This document shows positions 27,701 to 39,400 of a stretch of 62,000 nt of DNA, piece after piece. Source of the stretch: Branchiostoma floridae (lineage: Eukaryota; Chordata; Leptocardii; Amphioxiformes; Branchiostomatidae). The notes beneath the pieces are model-generated. The model worked only from the letters and a program-made list of their open reading frames with translations, was not told the DNA's origin and searched no databases. The position numbers and the translations under genes are program-made. The stretch's first letter is position 1. The number at the start of each line of letters is the position of its first letter. The stretch is taken from assembly GCF_000003815.2 (NCBI RefSeq), contig NC_049982.1:18006246-18068245 (forward strand), given 5' to 3'.

Positions 27701-30700
27701 TAAACTTTAAATACTCCTAAATCTAGAACGGAAAAAGATATTCAAAAACTCTTTTCAGTTCTGTAATGCGGATCGTAGTGTCTTTCCGATGATATCAATT
27801 TTGACCGCCCGTTGCCATAACCCTAACTTTTATTTAATCAGAGTGACCTTCAACTAAGATGTGTTTGGAGTTAGCTTACAGACATTAGGGATATCTTATT
27901 TCCGTGATATTGTTATAGTCGTTCTTTTCCAGATGCCCTGATACCCCTGTAACATTATCCACGATCTTCGGGTGTATCGATGGAAGATCGGCCATACTTA
28001 AGATCGACAGAGGGTTGCGCGTATATTTCACCTGAAAACCGTCCCTGTCACATATAAGCCATACCTTGTTCGTACCTTGTACAAATGTTGTGCAATTATA
28101 AGCGAGGCTCGGTTGATTGCCGCAGAATCGTCGTCCGATCGATTTTCGCCAAATGTGACAGGGGTATAACAATACTGAAAAGATCTGATGAGGAAAACGT
28201 TGTTCTGAGCCACGGTGTGCGCTTTTTTCAGAATCCCTGCTGACTTTGCTCAAGGAGGTTGGCTTGCGTACTAGTAGTCACAAAGGGCTGTTTAAGACGT
28301 GTTTAATGTATTTTTGTGGGACCAAGACATGCGGAGAAGAGCAGCCACCTTCGGTTTAGTAGCAGTTATCACAAAATTTAAAGACGGTACAAAATAGAAA
28401 GCCCAACAAATACGCCTGTAAAACCAAGGAGGTATGATAAACCACATCAAAAGAGCCGCATTCGAACTTCCCTTTGCAAAGTACTGAAAATCACACATCA
28501 CACTCGTTCTCATTGAAATGTCGAAAATGGCATTTTTTTGGTCGAAAAATAAATCGGCTTTATTTTCAGTGAAAACTACTTGGTTGTTTGGGAAAATTCC
28601 TCTTTTAACCATAGCCAAAAAATGGCAACTTATTATTTTCGGTCCCATTGGTAATGCATTACAGGGCAGGTAACAAACGTTACCGATAACGTTTGTTACA
28701 ACAGTACACTTTAACCTGTTTTCTTCGAAAGGACTTACCTTATTGGCTACACCATTTAGGTATAAGTGGATGTACCTAGGGACATTTGAAAAGTGGGCAG
28801 CTTTTTTACGCCAGGTCAAATAGAAAGCTTACACAGCATCGAACAATGGTAACGTTTGTTACAGTCATTTCTGTACAGCATTTTGTTAAGCAAGGTGGGA
28901 TACAAATGACAGTCAACAATCCTTTCTGGTTTCTTTAAAAAGCCAGAAAAACTGTACAGCGTCACAAAAACGGCCATTTCTAGTCTTATACGTGGATAAT
29001 ATAACCGTGGCAACCATCGTACTAGTGGTGGTAACGTTTGTTACAGAATCTGGCGACAGGCATAAACCACCTCACACAGCCTCCAAGAAAAGTGACAGGA
29101 GCGATCTGACGTGATCGGACAGAGGGCCTGGGTAGCTGGTTTCACCTGCCGAACAATCATTCTGGGAACTGAATTGTTACATTTTTGGCTACTATTTGAA
29201 TTCTTCGTTTTTTCTCAGGCGACAGCCATTTTTTAGGGTGTGAAATCCGACCCGTGGCTATAATAATTTTCTACCCATCAACCTATACGAATGTTGTGGT
29301 GCATCTTTTGTAAAACATTACAGGGGTTGTGGAAAAATAAAGGAACCAGTGATGTTGTCTATAATTTGCTCCATATCAATGCGTTAAGTCAGGCGACAGC
29401 ATTTCGACATTTAAATGAGAACGAGCCATCAGTGTCTTGTCTTTGATCCCAGTGGATTCCTTCGGCTAATTTTCCCAGTAGCCCTACGTCATGTACGTAA
29501 ACCCAGTGAGAACTCTCCTCCAAGCAGAGGTTGGTGGGGGAACTCGTGACATTTTCCTTACATGTCTTTTTTGTAACCCCTGCAAAGTCTCCTATTGGGT
29601 CAGTTAGTCCTAAAAAGGACGTTATATACCTTTATAAAACGACCTTGGTCCTCTAATACATGTAGCATGCTTTGAGCTGGTCTCAATCATGATCCCATGA
29701 TGTCTCTGACTTTGGGAGAAGAGAAGCTGTTACAGGTACAATGAACCCGTATTACACCAACTGGAGCTACTGAAACGACCTGCTCTACTCTGTGAACTCC
29801 ATGATTGGTCCAAACACCACAGGGGCGCCTAACAGTGGGCGCCTGGAGTCGGGCCTCTCCTACCAGGCCGGAAACAGACATTGCGGTCCCAGCCATCTGG
29901 AACAGAACCAACTGCGCATGCCCGCTCGCAACGACATCACAGTTATGGCGGGCGTTTTAACTGTCAACAGTGTGATTATGTCGTCAGCTTGTTACGATGT
30001 CGTTTTGTGTTGTACTAAAAGCTAGCCGCGATTTCGTCCATTGCTCAGTAAAAGCAGTTCAGTCACTTCACCATGCAGAGGATTGTTGTCGAGCCGCCAT
30101 GGAATGTAGGGTCCTGTTGTTGGTGACATTCTTGGATCACAAACCGCTATCGGACTCCGGAGGGAAACAGTGCAGAAAATGTATCCGAGAATTTGGAGGT
30201 GGAAGACAAGAAAACCAAGATCAAAGAAGATGTACAGGATATAAGTTGTGACCTGCTTCCCGCGGCACACCGGTAAGCTAGCGAGTATAATTTGTATGAT
30301 CTTCTATAGTTCTGATCGTTGTTTTTTCTGGAAGTATGGACGTGCATGTCTGTTTTCAACGAAATACTCTGATAGTGACTCGGGTAGTCGGGCGACCCAA
30401 CTTGTCTTTGTTCGTTGACTAGTAGAGTAGAGTTGTATCAAGCACGTTGTTAACCTCATTGATTGTATACGTATATAGCTTCTATCACTAGGTTCAGAGC
30501 CAGTTTTACTGACAAACGAAGAACGATGGTTGGCGTTTGAATATATGTTGTTTGTTTATGGGCTCAGAGTATGGGTTTCTTTGGAGTTAAATTATTTGTT
30601 GGGATCTGTGCACGGATCAGGAATATTTAAGAGGCACATATATTGTTTAAAAGAACCGGGTAACAGTCTCGGTGAAATTGAGTTTCACTAGTATGATAGT

Positions 30701-33462
30701 CAGAGTGCAACTGATTCCTGTGCCGATATAAGTTAGATAACGCTAACATATGGTGTGGTGTAACTGTACGGGAGGTGACACATTCCTGTTCTCTGCACCC
30801 CGGGGAGCCGGCCTGCTGAAGACAGCATAACAACACAGCCTTGTCTCCTAATCTCCAAGCAGATGTTAAAAGAGTCGTTGGGATAACAGGACCGTAGAAA
30901 ACAATACGATGCACTCTCTCTCTATAAACTTTGAATGATAATTTCAAATACTACGATCTCAAATAATTTGACGGAATACAATACAATACTTTAAGCAACA
31001 TCTGCTTGCACATTATCTATAATACAAAGTTGATGTGTAGGGAAGCTCCTTGAATACATAAACTTAAACAGGTCCGTTTGGCGACAGGAAATCTACTAGC
31101 GCTGCTTCAAACGCACACCACATCGATATAATCTTGCATACAATTATGTACAAGTAGTGGTTTGAATATAAGTTGTGTTAAACTTGAGGCTACTGCCACT
31201 TTGTCTTTGTACAGTACACTCATTTGCATTATCAATTTATAATTTTGACGTTTTCTTGAATAGAAAAACAAATTTGCACACATTGAGATCAATTTTCTCG
31301 ATTATCAGTAATATTACTCCAAGATATAAGCGGAGGTTAGCTTCAGCTCCGGCCAGGGAACAGCTCGCGATCCACGGATCCGTTATATTCCTCTGGCCGG
31401 CTTATTCCTCTATTTGTTCCATTTCATTTCTACGATTTTTCCAGCGATCCGTAGTCTGGTAGAGACTAGCAAAAGTCCAAAACCTATGATAGTCCCAGTA
31501 AATTTTAGATAGGATGTAGTAAATAGGATAGCAGTTAGTTATGCCAGCTGTCAAAGTTTAGTCAATCCTCCGAAACACGCTACAGCCGCCCAGCTTCGGA
31601 CCTTGGTCTGGCGCGGGCTGGCGTGTGTTCTCTGACTTCTCAGTAATCATGCCATAATCAAGTACAAGTCTTCAAGCAGATGTTGGGTATCCAGCCGTAT
31701 TATACTAGTAGCTCCCGAGTCTCTTCTGTCCTCGTATTTGTGGAGAGGAGAGGAGAGAAGAGACTTGGGACCTATAACAGCTGGATGCCAGGCTAGATGT
31801 TGGGCTCTGGCTTAGACCCTGTTCACATGAAAAAATTGCAAGTGAGTTAAACAAGGAATCCGATTGAAATTTTCTATCGGATTAAAAAAAATGTGTTCAC
31901 ATGAGTTTTATACAATCGGATTAAACTCAAACTTACGACCGCGACCACACAATCGGATTAAACTCTTTACCGCGGCACGCGTCGTGTTTCCAACGACCAC
32001 CGCGGGCACGCGTAGTTTTTCCAAAATGTTGCCAGACTACCTCATAATTTTGAAGGATGTAGCGACATCGATAATTGATTATAACTTGAGAAATGGGCCG
32101 GCTTTGGTCAGATTTTGACGCGTCGATGGTCCGCAACACACACTGACGAAAGTGGCGGCCTCTGGGTCATACGGGGTCATTGGGATAGTCTATTAGACTG
32201 GGGGTGGAAATGTTACGCGCGGTGTGATTATACTCTACATTTAACTATATAAAATGTATCTGTTGCAGAAGTTGCATAAATAAGGCAAACTGCTACCAAA
32301 ACATTTGACTTCATCACGTATTTATCTGAAATAAAAGTCTGTGTTTCGTTTAAAAAAACTGCTCGCCCATGCTTGCATGCAGTGAAGTGACCCAAGCTCG
32401 AAATTTCTGTTTAGACACGCTTCCGACTGTTTTTCTCGTAGAATATTTGCTTTTTTGGTGGTGTTGGGACATTGGCTCCAACAACAGGAGAGAAACGAAA
32501 CCATACATGTTATTTTCATGGGCAATATTGCCAAAATTAACCAGTTGGTCTTCTGCCACACTGCCGATTTTTGGAAAGAACCGGTGCACATGTTCCGGCG
32601 AATCTTGCGGCGTCCGGTTGTTAACCATAGCGGTAAGATGATTTTGCAAGCAAACTTGCCCATAAACTTCTTTTCTAATCCGTGTATCATACTTTTTTTG
32701 CCATGTTGTAGGTATGGTTGTATATCTAATGTCCACTGTGCCCGTATGTATGACGTAAAAACCATGAAACAAGCCCGAATCCAATCCAATTGTGTTCACA
32801 TGGCCGATTTCGGTCAATCGGATTGCGCGCCAATCGGATTGCGCGCGCTGAATCCACCTCCCGAGGTGGATTGCAATCCAAGTCAATCCAATCCAAAATG
32901 GGCAATCCAATCGGATTAGTTCTGTTCACATGGCTTTGGATTGGTCATTTTAATCGGATTCCTCGTTTAACTCACTTGCTTTTTTCCCATGTGAACGGGG
33001 TGTTTGTCTGCCTTCTATTTTGCCTCGTCCAAACGAACATGACAAAAACGGGACCAAATAGAAAACCCGACAAAAACGCCTAAAACACTTTTTAAAAAAA
33101 CAGCTGGAGCCAAACCTCGATTTGAGAGTAATAATCCAGAAGGCCCTTGATTTTATCTTGTCAATCATGTATGCAAAGTTACCGATGTGTTCAGCGTTTA
33201 CAACAGAGCTGCTAAATTTATAATATATATAAGGAATATATATCCGGGGGCTTGTAGCCGGCCCTAGCACCGGTTCTTGTATGTATGGATTTTCTTTCAC
33301 AAGTATCAGGGATGCTCGTTGTGGGTGTGAACATCCTAATTCACACCAAAGTGTCATATGCGTGTTTTTAGCTTTTATGTATGGTAGTCTCTAGACTCTA
33401 CCAGATTCCATCGTAACTTGGTTCCTGTGACTCTGCACTAGTCGGTAGCCAGAAAATCATTT

Positions 33463-33496
<34 letters not shown>

Positions 33497-36400
33497 TCGG
33501 GTGTATTTGCAGCCAGTGTTATGTATTAAAAAAAAAACATGTACATGTACATCACAGTACATGTATCTTTATATATAACCACAAGGTAGAGCATGCTAAA
33601 TTTGCAATTTATGTGGTTGTCATATAACACAACAAGCATGCGGTAGTACTGCCACTACTGGACAAGGTAGTACAAAACGACCGTACAAAACTACAGTGAG
33701 CCTTCGCAGAGTTAGACATTAGACGCTTCCCGGCCCGGTGCTTTTGGATACCCTGTATCCAGTGGACTGTGTTGCGTCATTTTGCGTCAAACAAGTACAA
33801 AAATGTACCAGCAAATTGACAAAGCTCGTCCTTTTTGACAGTTTTGTGCCTTAGAATTCCCCGACACAGCCGCTCTGCCGCTGCCTCGTTTATGATCGAT
33901 GGTCCAGTGGTCGGCTCGGGGGAAATCGGATCTTCTAATCATTTGCATATAGAAACATCTGCCGTGCCGCCCCGGGTCGGCCTTGTCAACAGCCAAAACT
34001 TGACGAAACAAAGGGGCACAATCACGCATTCTTACAGTTTTTTTTTTGGTTTTGTTCTCTTGCACGTGGTGCAAAGAGCCTAGTATCTTTCTCTTCCAGA
34101 GTTACGTATACGTCGGTCTTGTAGAGACTAGGTCGCCAATAGCGGGCGGTAACCTTTCCTCCTTAGGGACCGTACGGCATTTAGCGAGGGGGGGGGGGNN
34201 NNNNNNNNNNNNNNNNNNNNNNNNNNNNNNNNNNNNNNNNNNNNNNNNNNNNNNNNNNNNNNNNNNNNNNNNNNNNNNNNNNNNNNNNNNNNNNNNNNCA
34301 AAAAAAAAAATTTGGGCCAGGTGGGGGGCCTGGCCAAAAACTTTTACCTTGGGGGGGGGGGGGGGGGGGCAAGTAAAAAAAATAGCTTGGTCTCTTACTA
34401 AATTTGTCCCTTATTAAGATCCAAGAAACGGCGTTTCAGAGGGTCAAGATTTCAAAATTTTTCTGGACCTCCGCAAAGGAGTCACTCAAGGTCGGCGCTC
34501 GGGACACAAGTGAAAATGCGAAAGGGAGGGGGCGGGGCTTATGTATCGCCCTAGAAAACCTTTTTCACTTACAGAAATGTTATTAAACTATACATTAGTC
34601 TGACAGCAAAATTTACCACTGGTCTATTACCCTCAAAGTGTAAGCTCGGAATGGCGTTACAGACCTCGAGGGTAAAGATTTGCAAATTTCCCTGGATCCC
34701 TTGACGTGACCTACTCTCCAAGCAGAGGTCGAATCGCGCAGATATAGTATGAGTCGAAAAAATTACACTCGCGCGAGTAGCGGCTCTGTATTTTTTTCGA
34801 CTACTAGTATATCTCCGCGACTCGACCTCTGCTTGGAGAGTACACGTGACCGGCCTTGCGCCTTTGGTGACCGACATCGTGATAATGTGTTCGGGGGGAT
34901 TTAATTTTGTATTTCTAAATTGAAATGCCATTAGTTAGCTTTGTTTGCCAGCAAAATATTTCCCTCAAACTGCAGGAAATAGCTTTTAAGAGGGTCAAGA
35001 TTTCAAAATGTCCCCCGGACCTACCTTGCGATTCTTCGTGCCTTTGGCGGCAGACATGGTGTTCGGAACGTCGTTCTCAAAAACTTGAAACCCTCTCATA
35101 GCAATGTCATTTAACCAGCAAATTTTCCCATAAAAATGCAATGCAGAAAATCGTGGCAAAAAAGCGTGGCATTTTTAAAAGATCTATTGCAAGTCTGCGC
35201 TCTCACGCCCGCCGGCGGCTTGAGAGGCGACCGGTCTACCCCGCCATGGGAAAATCAGCGTCGCGCGTCGGCGCCTCCCTCCCCACTACAGTTTTGGTTA
35301 GTCGAATCGTGCTGTCATTTTGGTTGTTATTTTTTCCCCCGATTTACGTAAGTTATAACCCCCAAAGAACCAAGAAAAAGTTCAAAATATATGTTAATTG
35401 AACATAGTTTCCGTCAAGCAGCTCTGGCCCACGAGCTTGCAATACGTAAATTAAGGGGGCGGGGCGCGCGCCGCTTCGTGGCGCAAATCTACTAGAAATC
35501 CAGGTACAAATGTTTTTTAGGTGTTGTTTGGATATCAAAACAATGGAATAGCTTCTATCAAGCAAATATTTATGCCTCTATTAAGCAGATATTTTGAGCC
35601 ATTCTGTTTTCCTTTTTACTAGGGGTGAGAGATCTGCTTCGCGATGAAAATCATGAAAAAGCATGACGCAAAGCACATTTTCAAATGGGAGCGCAGCGTT
35701 TTATTGGCGTCTTGAATATTTTTTCAAAGTTCATAGGAGGGGGGAGGGCCTAGCAAAAAAATTTTGACTTGGGGGGAGGGCCTAGCAAAAAAATTTTGAC
35801 CTGGGGGGAGGGCCTAGCAACAATTTTTTGACCCGACCCTCTGGCGACCGGCCCTCCCCCCTCACTAAACGCCGTACGGTCCCTTAGAACCTTCCCGGCA
35901 TAAAAAACAGAGCTCCTCAACAATATTCAGCGCAGCGCCGATGGAAAGCCGCGAAGGACGCTGCAACGAACATGACGAAGGCTTCCTCATCTGCAAAACA
36001 GCTCCCATGATAATACTGACCGTGTAAAAAAACAGATGCAGCTTCGGTCGGATCATTCGTGTATATGTAGATCATCTGATAATTTGTTTGTAAGAGTAAA
36101 CGTCTACAGATTTTGAAATTGTGAATAGATTGTTATTGCCGCGCATGCCTCAGCTGTAGAAAACGGCCGGTCTTCACGCTGGTCACAAAGGCTATGCTTG
36201 ACGGGCGGCGCCTTGAAGTCTTGATTCTGGGCGGGTCCCCAGAACATTCCATACAGACTGACATGTTGATTTCAGTATATCATTATATACATCCATATAT
36301 GGATGACATCCGCGGCGCACCAATTTTCGGCCGATCCTAAATAAAATAAAGAAAGGTTTCCAAAGCAGCTGCAAAAGGACCAAGTATATATAATAGATTA

Positions 36401-39400
36401 AAAGAAATATATAGTAGTATCGGGAGACATAAACTTGTGTCACATACTGTATGGCCTCTTGAACTTGAAGAAAACAGTGTGCCCTCAACAAATCCTAACC
36501 CATGTGTAAGTAGGCTGTCCAAAATTGACCGAGCTGGCTGATTTCACCGACGTCACGATGCCCACGGGCATAAAAATGAGGCAGTAATTTTGAACATGGA
36601 CCCACATGATGTGTGACGGTAACACCAATAGGTCACAGCCAGCCAGGTAAAATCTACTGTACAGCAAATATCTTAGAATGTATAGGGGAAACGTGGGAAC
36701 TGATGTGTCTTGCCAGGAGGTTGAGACGGCCGGACACGGTGTTCTTTCACCCTTAGATTTAATTACATTAAGTAATATTATTAAGTTAACATAAATTGCC
36801 ACTGTTCTGTTCATGGTGAAGGTGTAATACAAATTTTTCTCAGTTACAATGCAAACATCTTTTCTCGCAATAATAGACAAGGTATGGATACCATTGATGA
36901 AGCAGGGCTGGATTATTTCCTTTTGCCCAACAACTGATCTATATATATGAAACAAATGAAACATGCAGCTTCAGTTTGACCTTTGATAAGCTGAGTTTCA
37001 CACTTTTACATATAACAGCACGCAGCCTGATTACACCTCTACAGATCGGCATGTATAAGTTTGAAACCATTAAACGCGTGTCCGCCTAATGAACTGGGCT
37101 GGCGGTCAGCTCTCTCAGCACAATAGCAACGACCTTACAACACAAGGGTATGATTTCAAGGCATATTGTTACCTCACGTTAAGTTCTAATATATGCTAGC
37201 GCGGATACAGACCACCAAATTTGCAAAGCTGAGGTCAGTTTAAAAATATCGGGTTATCGACAGAACTCTTACCCACATCGGCCCTCAGGTTGGCATGTGC
37301 TTGTGGCTCAGACTCAGTGGAAATCGGAGGTTGTGTCAACCTCGCAAACGATGTACATGTACAATAATAAAAGAAACAGTATTCTAAAAACTGAAACCTC
37401 TGCTTGGAAAATAGGATTGCAGCTCTACCAGGGAAAAACAAAAGGGAACACTCGCTCATGACCTCTTTCTTGCACTGGTGAATAGAGGTGCTGTAGAAGA
37501 GGAATGCAGACTTTTTCTTTGATATATGAGTAGATTTTTAAAGTTAATTCTATTCTATTCTAAGTCTTTTGTATTTATATGGGTACATAATTTTGTGCGT
37601 AGGGGCGAGTAAGAAATTGTCATCTGCATAGCAGTCACCTCCTTCATGTAAGTGATTCTGAGCCCAACTTAAGCTAAGTCCTCCAGGACTGCCGGCAGTG
37701 AGTGAAAAACGCAGCTTTGGCCGGGTCAAGGCAAATACTTTGTATATATTTGTATGTAGGTATTCTTTTTCCAGTAGATATATCTACAGTTGTAGATGTT
37801 TGATTTTAAAGGCCTTGTGCATATTTATGTGAGCACATCAAACGGTTTATGTGAGCGCATGTTGTTGACACTTAACCTCCTTATCATTAATTTGCTTCTG
37901 GCAAAGCTTTGATTTATTACCTGTGTGTGGCCATCCAGGTTGACCCACAATGAAAAACTAGGCATACCACCACTATTCATTCATAATCTCCTCATTAGTA
38001 ACAGTAAGCACAGGACCTAGTTGGCCACTGCCATACCAGTCAAGAGGTCATTTAGACCGACGCCCCCTAGCCTTCGATGTTATTATGCCAGTTATCACAG
38101 TGCCCATTTTTCCCCTCTCCTACTGGTCCGGACTAGTCCAAGCCCGTCACCACCAGCCCTGTCGGACTAGTTCGGACTAGTCCCAGCCCATTGTTCCAAT
38201 TCCAGCCGGACCAGTCCGGACTAGCCCAAGCCCGTCGCCCCCAGCTCAGTCGGACTAGTCCGGACTAGTCCCAGCCAATCCCTGGGACTAGTCCGGACTA
38301 GTACAAAGCACCAAAACCTACTAGTCCAGACTGGTCCAAACTAGTCCAGAGAGGCCCGGACTAGTTCACCACCCGTCGGACCACCGGAGATCCGAGGTCC
38401 GGACTGGTCCGGACTAGTCCAGTTTATTGGGGTACGAAGTAGTCCAAAACTAGTCTGGACTAGTTCGGGACTACCTTTTTTTTGTAGAGGAATGTACATC
38501 TGTCATAATGAGTATTTGTCAGTCAATCTTGGGTACTTCCATTTTCCTTGGGTAACAATCCATTACCCTTAACCATCAGGCCCTTTTCCTTAGGGTGTCT
38601 GAAGACTTGATTTCAGGCACAAAATCAGAACAGAAATATCTCCCTTGACTATGGTGCAGAGTACAAAAGAAAAGCTTTGCTTACAGTGGTGTAGAGACGA
38701 CCTCTTCCATCCCACTGCAATGTCAGCCCAAAGCTGGTTGTCACCTCCACAAACACAGATGACAGACGACGAACACTCACATCATCTGTCCAGTAGAAAA
38801 CTTCCACATTCAACAAATGTTTACAACATACATTGTGCAAGATTAGCTTGAAGATTGCAACTTGTTAGTCAATCGCAACATATTTTCTTGTAAGTAAAAA
38901 TCACCATGATTGAAAAGTGGTTCAGCAGTTGTTGTTTTTTCAGAATATTTGCATGTACATGTATATTAAACATGGTATGCACTGTGGAACCTACACCATT
39001 TCAAATTGAGTTCACAACAAATCCTATCTCAACTTTTGTCATATGGTAGAGGTCAGAAACTAGCACGGTGGAAGCAGCACCACCTACCGTTGTGATAGGG
39101 CAGCTGTAAGTGGACGTCGCTGTGGCCCACGGACAGGACACCGTGCTGGTGAAGCTTGATCTTGCCAGCTGTGTTTCCCCCAACAATCAGCGTCACGGAC
39201 CTGTGGATGGAATGATCCATAATGTCATTTTAAGAAATAGAGTATTAGTGAGGGTACAAGAAGAACTACCAGTTTCCATGGTAATGTGTTCAACCATCCT
39301 TGTCAGCTGATAATGTGATAACTCTGGTACAGTCAGTTAAGCTGAAAAAAAATGGAAAATCTAATCATATAAATTTTACCTACTGGAAAGTGTCCTTTGT

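Larger units (their letters stand above)
34165..35884. mobile_element. 1.7-kb TIR element AGGGACCGTACGGC, contains the assembly gap
   Basis: Left AGGGACCGTACGGCATTTAG and right, reverse-complemented, AGGGACCGTACGGCGTTTAG, each followed by a G-run. Near the right end three 30-odd-bp units of GGGGGGAGGGCCTAGCAAAA occur; a degenerate form lies near 34310-34370. A MITE is nested at 34712-34842. Confidence 0.7.
15889..38490. mobile_element. Possible 22.6-kb DNA transposon spanning intron 22
   Basis: Left end CCTCTGCAAAACTGG and right end (reverse complement) CCTCTACAAAAAAAAGG continue into matching ACTAGTCCAGACTAGTT and arrays of ACTAGTCCGGAC-like words (15905-16090 and 38120-38470), in inverted orientation and flanked by AA on both sides. 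Removing it leaves 366 bp of intron. The interior holds nested LINEs and MITEs and a sequence gap, and no recognisable transposase. Two unrelated copies of one family facing each other is the alternative. Confidence 0.5.

Noticed and set aside
28292-28819. 175-codon minus-strand frame as a gene or transposase
   Set aside because: No recognisable motif, no splice or start support, and located in repeat-rich intron; length alone is not convincing.
34046-34417. Open frames across the N run
   Set aside because: They include 34 unknown residues from the assembly gap and homopolymer edges.
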